Source: Schistosoma mansoni
Lineage: Eukaryota; Platyhelminthes; Trematoda; Strigeidida; Schistosomatidae
Assembly: GCF_000237925.1 (NCBI RefSeq)
Contig: NC_031502.1
Coordinates: forward strand, 40,382,557-40,446,556
Direction of reading: 5' to 3'
DNA: 64,000 nucleotides
Part shown: one piece after another, positions 1 through 13,045 of the stretch
Layout: each line of letters opens with the position of its first letter
How positions within the stretch are numbered: the first letter of the stretch is position 1
Position numbers and translations under genes: made by a program
Notes under the pieces: generated by a model
What the model was told of the DNA's origin: nothing
Databases searched by the model: none
What the model saw: the letters and a program-made list of their open reading frames with translations, nothing else

Positions 1-112
1 TAACTACTTCTATGAATTCGGTGTTGATCTTGTTGTGCTAATGAGGTACGGCAACTTGGACCGATGCATATATTTGCCTGGTTCTACGGTGTAGTTGACT
101 GACTGACTCAAA
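1..112 (+). mobile_element. 3' end of a non-LTR retrotransposon (LINE)
   Basis: This piece is nearly identical to the 3' end of the LINE fragment at 21731-22345 and ends in the same short GACT-type tail. A diverged reverse-complement copy lies at 47285-47402. Only the 3' untranslated end is inside the window, so the coding part may lie to the left. The assignment rests on the match between copies in this window. Confidence 0.6.
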
Positions 113-2605
113 ATCATTTGGAATGGTACAGGCGCATCCACTTTTTGTCTTCCCCCAACTTCCAAGCTTTTGAATTCCATTATTTCACTAATATATTTTT
201 TTCTGGGATCGTATCTTTGATGCCTGATTTTCCCGACTACCACTAATACTGCTACTACCTCTACTGCTCTGATATTTGGGCTGACAATATCATCTCTCTG
301 TGCTAATTGAGTATGACAACTTGAACCGATCTACATTAGTACAGTAGTACCATTGAATATTCTGGAAACTACTGCAGATAACATACCAACTAGCAAACAA
401 AGTACAGTTGCTACAAACTAACTATACAATTTACATAGCTAATATTATCTCACATAAATATTTAGCCTTTAAGTTGTGTGGATTGGTGTGCTAAACGTGT
501 TATTGCAAATAGATAGGTGTTTGTAGTACAAGTATCATAATTAATATATGAATTAGTGTAGCTGACTGACTAAGAATTAAAGCCAACTCTCAGTTTAGTA
601 GGACACTATCATTTCTTCAACTCGCTTTCATACAACCAAGTTTAATTTGACTGAGCAACAAAAGCTTTAGCACTTATAACACGTTCCAAGCTTATTATCT
701 GACGGAAGTTCTTAATACCAATCATACTAGAAAGTCAGTGGAGTACCGTACAGGAAATACTAACAACAAACGCAGACAGTGCTTCGGGTTACACACATGT
801 AGTATCTCCCCCATCTTCAATTTCAAGCGGTCAGTACCTTATAGCTGAAGCGTATAATGGAAAGAACTGTAGTAGAATATGCACTATTCCATAAGCACAC
901 GAACAGCTTTCACGGGCACAACAGACTTTGTGTTCGTTAAAATATTCCGTCAATTATGTTGACTATCAGAATACGTAAGGTGACCGATTTCCTCAATCGG
1001 CTCACTACCTACAGTCAGACTAAGCATCCATACAGACGATTTTTCGAAAGACTATTTTAAATTTGCGAAGGTGAAACCCGTCCCAAGAATCCTTATATTG
1101 ACGCACGAAACTTGAAGAATGCAATTGCCACATCGGTCAAACAAAGCTAACATTTGCACACTCCAAGACTATTGGGGAATCTCCAAGTAAAATAATAGTT
1201 CCTAAGGAAGCATATACATAGCAAGATTGAAATGAAGTAGAGGTTGATAGCTTTGAGGGACACGACTTGATATAGCTAAAAAATCTAATAGTTCATCAAA
1301 ATCTCCAACGCAACTGCAACTGTTCAATTACATCCTTGACAAAGTGATGAAATTTTTTGGTAAAGAATTTAATGACTGAGTGATTAAACATAACAATTGA
1401 CGGGATAAAGAAATGAAGCCAGTTAGATAGGAGTATATTTACGCTTCGGAATTTTGATGTTATGATTGGGACGATGCATGAACCATCAGGCCTCAGACCT
1501 ATTTGGGTTTGAGTTTGCTATTTTAGTGGTGAGCGACTGCAGAATTATTATGTAAGCCATATTGATGAAAAGCATAAAAACCCAGACAATTAACCAAACG
1601 TATATTTATGTACTGGACTTTGAGCCAGCGAAATATGTTCTAAGCAAGTGCATCAAAGATAGCAACTAAGGAGATTTGACTAACAGTGCATGATAATTCA
1701 ATAGTCTAGATGTAAAAAGGAACCAAATGAAGAAAAATCTAACCTCGAGACCGTAAACTTATCGTGTTGATATCATTTAAATGCGTATCAATGTTGTTAG
1801 AACTTGACAGTGGGTCTTTTAAAAACAGCTAGGGAGCTATATGGCTGCCAAATGATTAGCACTGACGTTAGGCTTTGGTCACTAGGTAAAAGCGGTAAAT
1901 TAAGCTTCGAACTTTCCATGAAGTCGCTGATGTTACCCATGCCGAAACATTATAAATTCTGACACGAAAAGATGGAGAGTATAAAATTCCGAAAGTTTAA
2001 GAAACTATACCAATATGTGACACCAGTTTAAGTAGTCTTTCACAACATAATTGAACCACGTCTGGAAGTGCTAAATTCCTGGATAGGATCACCTTTATAA
2101 ACACAATCTACGACTGGTTCTTCGGCAACACAAAAACCAATTGTAGTGATGTAAGTACGTTCATTCTATATATTTTAACCTCCACTTTGCAGTCGGCTGA
2201 CACCTTTGGAGCTAGTGTGGTTTATCTGTGTTGACGAGTAGTGTGAAGATGAGTTAGTATACATGTGTAGAAGTTCTAGTGTTGTTCATGACCGACATAT
2301 ATTAAGGAACAAGCAGTCTGTTACAAAACCAGCTGCAAGTTTATTATAACTTAAATTACTACACTTAAGACAACATAGATGAGACAATGGAAGAAAAAGT
2401 CCTAGACAGTAATCTAAATATGACGAAAGCAAACCAATTTCGTCAGCCAGGATAAGTTGACAAAAAGTCAAGTAAACTGGTGAAAACAGAATCAAAACTT
2501 CCTATTCTAGTAACCAGTCAGAAGTACAGAAAAGCATCACTACAATACACCGATCTTTCGATAAACGGCAGATAAAGTGAGGTTAACACACTCACAAGTA
2601 CATAC
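113..2605. other. Gap without recognised gene; probable Aurora kinase intron
   Basis: No open frame here resembles a known protein. If the kinase at 2606-3163 is intact, this stretch is the start of its next intron, because the donor at 2605 is good and no exon with the kinase activation-loop or APE motif was found down to position 1. A GT...AG pair near 2151-2202 on the plus strand was noticed, but it gives no convincing coding frame. Confidence 0.4.
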
Positions 2606-3163
2606 CTGAGTGATGGAGCATGAACAGCCCAACCAAAGTCAGACAGTTTCAACTCTTGATGAAAACCAAGAAGTAAGTTTTCAGGTTTGATATCCCGATG
2701 GATTACTTTCATCCGGTGGCAGTACATAAGCGCGTCACACAGCTGATATATGTACTAAGAAATCAATAAGAGAAAGTGGAACTTACTGTAGCTGAACGCG
2801 CCTCACTAAAGCGTCCGAGTCTTCGCAGCTCAGTATACATCTGACCTAAAAATGCATACTCAAGGACCAGATATATTCTCTTGTGATCATGAAAATATGT
2901 GTACAGTTGAAGAATGTGAGGATGCTGCAGATGACACATGATTTCTATTTCGCGTCTTATTTGGTGTTCCAGTTTGTTCTTCACTATCTGTTTTTTGAAA
3001 ATAACCTAAGGAATTTGTGTGAAGCTGGACAACTTACTTTTATTGCACATGGGAAATGCGACTTCTTTGTTCTTGCGAGGAAAACAGTCCCGAACTTTCC
3101 ACGACCAAGTTGTTTTCCAATTTCAAAGTCAGACAGAACACTTACACTACGCGTAACTTCCAT
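2606..3163 (-). CDS. Aurora-type Ser/Thr kinase, N-terminal three exons (partial)
   Basis: Mitotic protein kinase of the Aurora family; members phosphorylate spindle and chromosomal-passenger substrates. Exons on the minus strand are 3038-3163, 2787-2987 and 2606-2754, joined in phase across introns of 50 and 32 nt with GT/AG ends. The joined protein starts MEVTRSVSV, with an in-frame stop just upstream of the ATG, so the N-terminal extension is only about 10 residues. It carries the glycine loop GRGKFG, the ATP-binding lysine in CAIK, the helix-C glutamate in RREIEI, the catalytic loop [10 protein letters not shown], and [10 protein letters not shown], which is the Aurora signature around the magnesium-binding DFG. 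The last exon ends in phase 2 at a CAG|GTATGT donor. The activation-loop threonine, APE motif and C-lobe were not found in 1-2605, so the gene probably runs off the left edge; a truncated copy cannot be excluded. Assignment to the A or B class is not possible from this part. Confidence 0.8.
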
Positions 3164-3349
3164 CAACAACTAGAGTGTCAATATAAGCGCCTAAGCATAA
3201 GTATTCTGTCATCTGTGCGAATAAACAAACCAAGGTTGCATTTAATTCTGGTGATTCTGGAATTGTATTCTACTGCCTGAAGTATGTCAATTCATGTAAA
3301 TAACTAAAATTTAAGCCATCTTAAGAGAAATAAAGAACTATATCTTCCG

Positions 3350-4257
3350 TAACCACTAGTTTCAGTTTGGAAAGGACAGGAGGCTTGATGGCCTGTGTTA
3401 GTCCTGGCAATGATGGTCTCTCAGCTGATCCAGCTTTCTTTTGAAAGAGCCGACGGATGGAGCCTCAACCACGTGCTGAGGTAATGAGTTCCACTCGTTG
3501 ATGATTCGATGGGAAAGTCGATAGTCAGCTGACAAGTAATTCGTTCTGGGCTTGTGAACTTTCATGGAGTGTCCCCGTATATTTTCTGTTTTGGGAGATA
3601 AGAAAAATGAGGGCATAACAGGTGCAAATTTATCACTAAGCAATTTGAAAACTATAATCAAGTCGCCTCTGATTCTTCTATATGACAGCGGGAATATGTT
3701 AAGCTTGGTCAGTCTAGTACCATACGGGAGCTTCTCTATTCTGGGAATCAGCTTAGTCGCTGTTCTCTGAACCCTTTCCAAGAGTTCACTTTCTTTTTTA
3801 GGCAGGGGCTAGCTGCTTGTATGCAGTACTCAAGTTTAGGACTTACGAACACTGTACACAAAGTCAGGAACGTTTTAGCGTCGAGATGATTAAAAGCCCT
3901 GCGTATGGACCGTAAAGTTATAAAACCTTTGGCGGCTATTGCACGACAGTATGCAGTTGTCTTTAAGTCTTGACTAACGATGACGCCTAAGTCATTGTGT
4001 GTCTGGACAATAGGTAGTTCAGTGTTATTCATCGTGTATGTATCTGTACCCTGGTGGCCAATATGCAGCAAAATACACTTGGAAGTATTTATCGGCAATT
4101 GCCAAGTTTGGGACCATTCAGATAATTTCTCCAGGTTATTTTGGAGTTCCAAGCTATCACCCTTACTTTGTATCGCTCTCCATATCTTGACATCGTCAGC
4201 ATAGAGCAAGACCGATGACGATAGTAGACGAGGGAGGTCATTAACGTACAGGAGGAC
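3350..4257 (-). mobile_element. CR1/Jockey-like LINE, 5'-truncated reverse transcriptase
   Basis: Minus-strand remnant of a non-LTR retrotransposon. The upstream part (to about 4257) reads VLLYVNDLP then LLYADDVKIW, the reverse-transcriptase YADD catalytic box. The downstream part (to 3398) carries the thumb/C-terminal pattern ERVQRTATKLIPRIEKLPYG and RRIRGDLI found in CR1/Jockey-clade enzymes. The two parts lie in different frames, with a frameshift around 3780-3800, so it is dead. Everything upstream of the finger/palm region is missing, as expected for 5' truncation during insertion. It lies just upstream of the Aurora kinase start and in the same orientation. Confidence 0.8.
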
Positions 4258-5099
4258 TTTCTTAAATATGAATTTAATTCGAAGCTGCGTCGGTTCTTCT
4301 GGAGTATAACATGAAGAGCACTCGTAAGATTTCGTATAAAAGAAGAAAAAGGGAAAAACTGACTACTTAGTAGGCAATGAGGCCATTGATAATAAACGGA
4401 ATGCACGTACATTACTAGTTAAATTGATTGATAACATCTGGAAATTATGCAGATATGCAAATGAAGAAGCTCAGAAACAAAAGCTAAAAGTTGGTACTGT
4501 AACTCTTGGAATCTGATTCCTTCACTTTAGGAAAACCGTAGTTTTTGGTGGAAAGAATTTGGAAGTAGATTGTGAAGGACATCAAAAAGAAGTATTACTA
4601 TTAGTACCTCTTTTAGAAGCAGAGGATGATAGATGGCCTATCAGCTCGTTTTGTGAGTATTATTACGGATATTCTGTTAAAAACGACAACAAAAACGTAT
4701 GGACTTCAATGGAAAGCACTTCACATTCCCTACTTAGGTTTTTACTAGCTAGGTTTTGTAGAACCGGGACAGATTAGTGCACGAAAGTGGTCTCTGAATC
4801 TAGGTTTCTGTACGGGCAGCAAATCAGGAGCTGCTAATTCCTTAATTGCATATATCAGTAGACTCTCTGTTCATTAGGGGCTACTCTAATAACAAACTGA
4901 GTAGTTCTAAACGATATCGACACTCAACAAGTTTCAATATGCTTTTAGATGGATGCAAATCTAGAACATGTGAGAATCTGCCACAACAAATTTTGGACCT
5001 GCAACAATTTTTGGCTGCTTTACCATAAACAATGATGATCCGGACAGTTGAAGTTACTTTTTTTAATTTTCCGTACTGTAGAACTAGTGAAATGTTGCT
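4258..5099. other. Intergenic, nothing recognised
   Basis: Small open frames on both strands show no domain or motif that I recognise, and no splice-consistent exon chain was found. Confidence 0.4.
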
Positions 5100-5330
5100 T
5101 CCCCCTATATATATAGCCTTCCAAGTATATCTTCGAACCCCTTCATTTCTGACTGCGTTGACATGCTCCTATTACAAAGGTGCTGCGGGTAAAGTCGTTG
5201 TCACACTCTTAATACCTGTGGCATCTTTATCTAAAAGTGGAAACTTTATTTACTCCAAAGAAGTGGTTTACATTACGTCACAAAAACTCAGGAATACAAT
5301 TTCCCCCTCATTGGGTTATAAAAAAAGTAC
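5100..5330 (-). repeat. Composite repeat X, A half
   Basis: Diverged copy of a sequence also found at 5800-5970, 57160-57330 and (reverse complement) 61740-61890. The shared stretch runs from the 'cttcgaacccc' region through 'gttgtcacactcttaata'. I define X in the orientation seen at 61730-62100, so this copy is minus. It is followed directly by a plus-oriented B half. I cannot assign a known family. Confidence 0.5.
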
Positions 5331-5339
5331 GCAGCGTTT

Positions 5340-5570
5340 AATCTAAGTTAGCTAACGGTTGTAAGAGATGCGTAGCGCAACGTACCTATTCGTGAACTGG
5401 TGCGGATGCGTAACCGGAAGCCTTCATCTAGGTGTGTCCAGTAGATCTAATGCGGTCGTTGTCAAATGTCGAAGGCTTACAGAACTGTTTATTTTTGGGA
5501 TTTACTTACTGCTACACAAGTATGTTTTGCTCGCCAAGACCGTTATTACCGAGTTTACCGGAATGATGCA
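5340..5570 (+). repeat. Composite repeat X, B half (left arm of inverted pair)
   Basis: Matches, as an imperfect inverted repeat, the B half at 5640-5810, and as direct copies 61320-61490 and 61890-62090. The conserved landmark is 'tttatttttgggattta' near the 3' side. The two arms (5340-5570 and 5640-5810) could fold on each other. No protein is supported, although both arms have short open frames of related sequence, as expected from shared ancestry. Confidence 0.5.
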
Positions 5571-5639
5571 GTTAAAGTATCAAAAAGAATATTGTATTCC
5601 AAATAGTCTATGCCTGCATTCTTTTCGTAAATACCTTAT

Positions 5640-5970
5640 TTTGTGATAAGTCAACCCCAAAAATAAATGGTTTTATAAGTCTTGGACACTGATACCTACG
5701 CCATTGGTTTTGTTGGACGTATCCTGGCTGGAGGTGCTCGGTCATACACCCGCAACAGATCTCTATTCGGTCCGCCGTGCAACACATCACTCGCAACGAT
5801 CAATCACTTCTCGATATGCCGAATACTTTCCAGATTTACCCTCGAAATCCTTCACTCCTAACTTCTGATTCGGCTCCGTTGGTACCGTTCGATTATAGGG
5901 GTGTTACAAACAAAAACATTGTCAAACCCTTAATATCCGTTGTATCTGCAACTTAAAGGCTGAATCCCAC
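5640..5970 (-). repeat. Composite repeat X, B+A copy
   Basis: Here the reverse-complemented B half (5640-5810) runs straight into the A half (5800-5970). This is the same junction as at 61730-62100 but on the other strand, which shows that A and B are parts of one element of at least 350 bp. The copies are substantially diverged, so the element is old. Confidence 0.5.
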
Positions 5971-7805
5971 AGACTTCCAAAAACCGAGGGAACAAAATGG
6001 GAACAACTGTCAATTTAGCTATAGACCTAAGAGATTGTTTTCAACATTTAATTCGTCAACCGACTCGAATAATTTGAACCCTACAAAACGCAACCCTCAT
6101 ATTATGACATGTAAAATGAGGTTGGCTAAACGTAATTTTACTAACCCCATGTGACAACAAAGAACCAAGAAATGCAAATCGGTGAAATTCATTTAAACCA
6201 CCTAAATTCCGCGACGGATGTTGAAAGGTTTTCATATTCTGGAGGTATAACGCTCAATGGCGGAAGCTGTGATTCTTTAGAATTCACAACCACGACATCC
6301 ATTCTAAAAACCTCAGCAATTACTTATATAGGTACATGGAGCGTCCAGGCACCTTCCTGTCACTGCGAGTTTGAATGGAGCCAGTCTATTGACATCTGGT
6401 TTCTTTTTGACGCTCTCATACATACACTGTATCTGAAGAATAATGCTGCTTGCGAAATACAATTAGGAGTAACCATTTCGTCAAATAATTTTTATTTTAC
6501 CCTAGCTATGTGATAATCGGTAGGTTGGTTATACTGGTGTCATTCTGAATCTAATTAGTGAATTATTTTCAACCATTCGGTGTTACTGCTGAATATTGAG
6601 GTTTTTTAGCTAACAAAATCTTTGCCGTGTCTCGGCAACATATCTGGTTTTACATGGTCTCCTCTACGCACTATTAAACCATCTTATCTGTAAGACCACT
6701 TGTGACACCTAGGAATAAGGTATCAGTCATCATCTAAAAACCATATGAACTGTGACAGATCACAAGGTGAACGGACCAAACGTAACTGGAACAGATTGAA
6801 ATATTATTTCATTACTGAGCTGTGAACTACGACAAAAAGCGTTAAGAATTAGGACGACTAAACAGGGGAGCCTTGTAAAAGTGGGTTTCTTGTTTCCTAA
6901 CATAAGGTTGCAACATATAAAACGACTAGTAAAATACATGCATTTCAAATTATAAGTGTCAGCTGCGTATATACAAATACCGTATGACCAATGCACTCAA
7001 GATTCTGGTTTAGTGTTACATTTGACCTAACGTATTCATATAATATAGCGATACTCAAGTCTTCATTTACAGTAAATTAAATGTGCTTCAGTCCCAGTGG
7101 CTCATGATCAGATTAATTGTCATTCTCGTTACCCTCACACGTTGTAATCACTTATGTGGTAGCTATATCAGTTGGTCCTGTGGATAGATTGGTCTCCAAA
7201 TTGAAAATTTCGCACTATAAAACACATTTGAATCTTTGAGTCTGTCAGAAGCTTTAAATACCTTTGCCCATCCCGATACGGCGATGTCCTTAATTTTATC
7301 ATACTATCTTTATCAGAATTATTATGTTATGGTTTGCATCTCCAACAACATGTCGTACATTAAGCGCTATACGTTTAAGAGAAATTATCGATTTAAGTAT
7401 TTTTGAATGATTACGAACTCCTCCCAAATAACCTGAGTAAATTTATAAATAATAAAAGCCGATCATAATCAATATAAATTAAATAGGAAGTTAAAACAGT
7501 TATGAAAACTAATTTATGTACCCTTAATAATTAGTCAAATACTATGAAAATAGAGATCGAATATGTCTACTTCCTCTGTAGCATACAATTTAAATGTTTT
7601 TTTAAATGTTGATTTTTCTCAAACACTTTAACTCCAATTCGACGTAAATTTCATTTCAACATCAAGTTACTTATGATATCCAGTAATAAAAAAGAGGCTT
7701 ATTATCTCCATAAAATATTTTACGACCAATTTATTTCCATCTAGTTCATTTGATGTTAATGAGTGTGTTTAATTAATACAGTAAGTTTTTTTCCTCTGAG
7801 GATAT
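5971..7805. other. Intergenic, nothing firmly recognised
   Basis: The 120-residue open frame at 6151-6513 contains TYIGTWSV, faintly like the start of an RTE-type endonuclease, but the resemblance ends there. The rest is AT-rich. It lies downstream of the 3' end of the Notch-ligand gene. Confidence 0.35.
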
Positions 7806-8344
7806 TCATTTCTTGATGTCTGCCAATTTATTCACATGATCAATGTACAAGTTTCTACTCAAATAGCAACTGTCTTTCAGTTCTTTGGATTGATTAAATA
7901 CAAAATTGCTTCTTGTGTTCATTGGACATTGGACATAATTTAGTTCAATATCGGACTCGTGATTATAATAAGCGATTCGTCTGAATGGATTTAACTTTAA
8001 AACATATTTCAATAAAAGAAGTAATATAATTACGATGAATAGAGTTAATAAAGTAAATATCACAATTGAAAGACCATGGGAGAACTGTGTAAATTTTGAG
8101 TAAGTTGGTTGTACATCTTCAAACGATATTCCAGAGGTAGTCTGATCGTTTGAGGAATGTAATGTTATTGGCTTATGAGAAATCGAGGAAACACATAATG
8201 ATGTTGTACTATTTGTAAAACATTCATAACCATAAGGGCATTTCTTTGTAATGCAGCTGTATTCTTGAGTATCACAATTTTGTCCACTATAACCAGATGG
8301 ACATACACATTGATAACCGTTTACAAAATCTTTGCAAAGTCCAC
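7806..8344 (-). CDS. Notch ligand 3' exon: last EGFs, membrane span, cytoplasmic tail
   Basis: Starts in phase after a TTCCAG acceptor, completing the glycine of PCKNG|GLCKDF from the previous exon. It finishes a calcium-binding-type EGF ([15 protein letters not shown]), then a shortened module with four cysteines ([13 protein letters not shown]), then a Ser/Thr-rich stalk. The membrane span is about 25 residues ([19 protein letters not shown]), followed by the basic stop-transfer stretch KLNPFRR and a tail of roughly 60 residues ending LADIKK and a TGA stop. The tail has no PDZ-binding C-terminus of the ETEV or ATEV type known in some vertebrate Delta proteins. Confidence 0.85.
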
Positions 8345-11300
8345 CTGGAATTCAAATGATGAAGAGCAAAATAAAACATCCGTTATACACCAACTATACT
8401 TGCATAACTTTAACATACCCAAATTGATTTGCTGCAAATCAATTACATTAGATAATTTTAGGACTACTGCTATCACTTTCCTGAAGATTTGATATATTCC
8501 ACTAGTTCATTTCACAAACAAGATTCTACATTCATCTTTATGTATACTAAATACATCAGGATCATGTCACAATATTTACTCGAGTCATCTATCCAATGTA
8601 TTTTAAGAAGAATTTATACCACTACCCCATGAAACATTAATTTCTATTTAAACATTTAAGATTGAGTCCATTCATTTACAAATAAAAATGAATATCATCG
8701 ACTTTCCTTTAAGTCAGTATCATTTTGTCTGAAGACAGGATCATTTAAGTGTATTATAATCTGATCGACTTCCTTTTAGACATTTGTAGAACTGATATCA
8801 TTGGTTTCTACCTCCATTGAATTTACTCTATTAAGCTAACAAGTTATCATAGCCCCCTTTCGTTCAATGTTTATCAGTTGTTGTGTAATCAGCCTATCTT
8901 TGCATAAGGGTTATTGATGAGAATATGAAGCCCGTTTTTTTGTGTCTGATTAGAATTTGGGCAATATGACTGAAGAACTTAATTTACTTCAATTACAAGC
9001 ATGAATGTTATATAAAACTTTTGGAAACATTAACATAGAGTGGAAATACTACTTAACTAAATTGGTTCATTTACTCATTACATATAAATCGTGAGTTTTA
9101 CACAAACTGTCTCAGATGTCTATTTAGCTCTCACCCTATAATACTACGTCTAAATTAATATCAATGTATGAAGTATTTTTTATGTATGATTGTACATTTG
9201 ACAATGATATTAGTTACACCATTATTTCTGCCACCCTTAATAAAGTGGTGTAGTTTGAATAATAATCTCTCAATTTTAACCAATCCATGAGTTTAATAAA
9301 GTTTAGATCACATACATTCTTCTTTCATATCTCTTCTAATGTAATGGAAATTGTTAAACAAATTTAAGACCAATTTATGATATACCACGGAGAAAATGTA
9401 AAGTACAAATCCTTTATCGCACCAAAGAAAAATCAGTAAGTGTTAAAGAAAATTTAACATACCATTTTTGCAAGGCCTTTCAGCACATTCATTGATGTTG
9501 ATTTCACAGTTGGAACCTTCAAATCCTGGAGGACAGATACATATGAACTGTTGGTCATTTGAAGGATAGCTTACATCACTCATTTCTCGTTCTTTACATA
9601 GTGACCCTGTTGCCTGACATGGAAACTGTTCGCAGGTTGTTTGGTTGAGCTGACAAAGATTTCCATAATGACCGGGGTGACAGTGACAGGTTGTCTGAAA
9701 TATTGGAAAACAACAAAACTTATTACAGATTTTCTTCCTAACTCAGTTTTTAACAGAACTACGTCCATATAAAGACATTTTCTTTTGTTGAAAATGTCCT
9801 TTCTGGTTTTTAATTTTATCCGTTAGAAAAGAAAGAAAATTCATTCAACTTTGACTTTCTCAGATATAATAAGTTAGAAGCTTATTTATTCTTCTAAAAT
9901 TTTGAAAAGTGAATGCTAAAACCAATACTAGACCGTTATATCCTAACGAAGAATAAATGAATGGCAAGTGCTAGGAATTATTTGTTGACTATTATTACTC
10001 ATATTCTTATAGGATAACTATTAAGTAACTATATTATATGTATATTCATACTCTTTTTATGTAAGCCCCCATTTGACCTGTTGACTGGCACTATACGGTT
10101 CACTATTCTTAGGTTATTCCCAATCTATTAGTTACAGTATTTCACAATCACAGCCACTTTTTGGCCTGGTGTTGTAAAATTGTTGTTTTCTGTTTTATAG
10201 TATCATGCGATCTGGTTTGTCTGTATATAGACCAAATATGTCTGAAATACATTATTCATAAAATGGGAGCTGAAATTGTGTTCTGGATTCAAACGAACAG
10301 GAATAGGTGAGAAGAACCAATAAGGGCTCAGAGTTGACTCTAGGCTGCACATACTGGTTTATGCGTCATTGGTTTGGCAGAGTGCCAATATCATATAGGT
10401 CGGTATTCTAATTGGCAGTTTAGTCACGTGATATATTCTCAGAGCATAAGAACATAATATAGACCACGAAACGTCACTCAGTGATCTCAGCTTTAATCGT
10501 TATATCCTTATTGTTACTGCAAAATACAATAGATTTTCGATGCAACAATATGTTTTAGACAATATTGTTATAATACTGAAGGCGTTAATCCGACATTTAA
10601 CAATGATTTCCACTATATTACACATACATTATGGCAAGTGTCAACTAGCACAACATCCATCTCGAGGGTTTTTTTGCTAAATGATTCCAATAACCCAATA
10701 TAAAACGAAATGCATTATAATATTAATTTATCAGGACTGGTGATGATATGGTGATTTGAATAATGAAGTTTATCTCAATTACAGTCTAGACAACATGGTA
10801 CTTCTGAGTGACCACTTAACGTATAGGCTTAATTTTATTTATAAACAATTATAAGTATATAATTATAGAAGAGAGAGCACTAAATTTTTCATCATAGTAC
10901 TGTTAAAAAATTAAATTAATCTAAAAGATTCCTCTAAGAATGGTTAAACAAGGAAATTAGTAAGAAAATTGTAAAGATTACTGTTACTGTAGTGTGGTCT
11001 ACTTATATCCATATAACTAGTGTATGGTGATGGTCAGATATAGAATGTATTTTGGCAGAAGACCGATAAGGAACGAACAGGAATGAAGTGCAATCGGTAC
11101 GAAAATGCATGAACAATAATAATCAAAGAAGACGAACCGATATTTGCAGAAGGAATAGTTAAGATTGAGAAAATTAATTGTTATTTTGTAAATTAACTGT
11201 TCATTGTATGGTTATCAGAATTCAGTGAGATAGTCTGTAATTTGTGCTTAAACACATTCGATTGTCCCCACTCGTGTTTAGTTCACTACATTACGAAGGT

Positions 11301-12354
11301 AATTAAAAAGAAACAAACTATTCAAATTTGAATGCTCGTTCCAACCGTAATTGCAATATACCTTACTTACTTGTTGGTTATATTATAATAACAAATTATA
11401 TTCACCTTGTTAAGTTTACAATATGGATTTTTATAAGAAATTTGAAAAGAAATAGCTCGCATACATTCGATCAAAAAAATAATTGGTGAACAGTAATAAA
11501 ACTTGGTGTTACATAATTAACCTTCAGTTACTCCGCTTAATTTTTTTAAATGCCCTTTTAATTTATTTCTTTTTATCAAATGAAAATGTAAATCGGTATC
11601 TCTTAATCTAACTGAAATAAGAAGGTTATTCAAATGAAAACTCAGCAATTGACCCTTACTTTACAGGGTATAGGAAATTTGAACTCTTTTCGTTAAAAAC
11701 AAATTAACTATGATCTAAAGAGATAAAAATATTTGGAATACCTCTGTTATTGAAAAGCTTGAACTTATAACCTGAAAAACCTCTGATAATGTACAGTTTT
11801 GGTTAGACTAAATGATTATATTGTATCTAATTAATAATTAAGAGCAATAATATTAAATTAACTTACTGATCCCATTTCATTCACAATACATTCTCCATTT
11901 TCATTACATCCATGTACTCTACAGTCATAATCAATTATTTCACAATGATCACCATGATATCCAGGTGGGCAAATACATTGATAGGGTACACCAATATTTG
12001 CATCATTATTTACACATATTCCATTATTACTGCATATATTCAAGTGACTACTGCAATAACGTAGGTCTAAAATAAAATTTAAGTAACAATAGAATGCTAA
12101 ACCTAGTAAACTTGATATTTTATTCATGATTAAGCAATATTAAATCCCGTAGAACAAAGAAAACTTGATATTCACTGAAGGTAAATATATATATATATAA
12201 AGTCAGGTGATCAAAGCAAAATATTTTATTATCTATCTGACAACAATTTGGAAGTGATTAGTATTGAATGTTAATCTGGTTGAGTTTCGATTTGCTTTGC
12301 CTCTTTTTAAATCCCTGAACCATATGTCACAAGATTTTGTGATATTAACTTAAA

Positions 12355-12401
<47 letters not shown>

Positions 12402-13008
12402 ATTTCACTCCTTAGTGAGCTCAACATTCTTCACTTCCCATTGGTTTAGTTAATTGTATTAATTGGCACACTAACTACATAATTCTAATAATCTAGACAT
12501 CTTCCAACATAAAATCGTTAGAATACACATATTTTAACCAAGGAGAGTTTGGAGCGAAATCAACGTCATGAAATTGAAAAGCAGAAACAATTTAAGGTCA
12601 GTGTTGAATAATAACGTAGCCCGACGATAGGTTTCCTAAAATAAGGCTTTCTTTTTTATTACATTATAATCTAGAATAGAAACGAGTGTAGTGGAAGTTT
12701 GTGACGGATGAATAAATGCACTGTATGATCTAAAAATTAGCCTCATTTAGAAAAAACGTATTTTACTAGGAACGTTTTAGAGATAAACACGAATTATTAA
12801 CGAGTGCAGTGGGTTTTTCATAAACTTATTCAGATTACAAATGTACGAAATTAAAGAAGTGGACGTTTCTGTGAGTAAACTTTGTAGTCCTGAGACAGTC
12901 TAACATTAACCTCATCTTTGTGTCATTATAATGGTTATTTTCAGTTATCTCCCTTATGTTTCGCTCTATGGATTCGAGTATTAGTAAAAGCTTATACTCT
13001 CGTAAAAG

Positions 13009-13045
<37 letters not shown>

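Noticed and set aside
2101-2260. Plus-strand GT...AG pair suggesting a short exon pair
   Set aside because: The joined frame has a stop just upstream and no ATG; no motif.
6151-6513. 120-codon frame with TYIGTWSV, faintly like an RTE endonuclease start
   Set aside because: Similarity does not extend beyond a few residues, and there are no flanking endonuclease motifs.
12067-12127. Possible signal peptide starting MNKISSLLG before an EGF
   Set aside because: A good acceptor lies at 12067 and the exon joins in phase with the upstream EGF exon to give the DSL-ligand motif LCDKDLRYC; the open extension is intronic.
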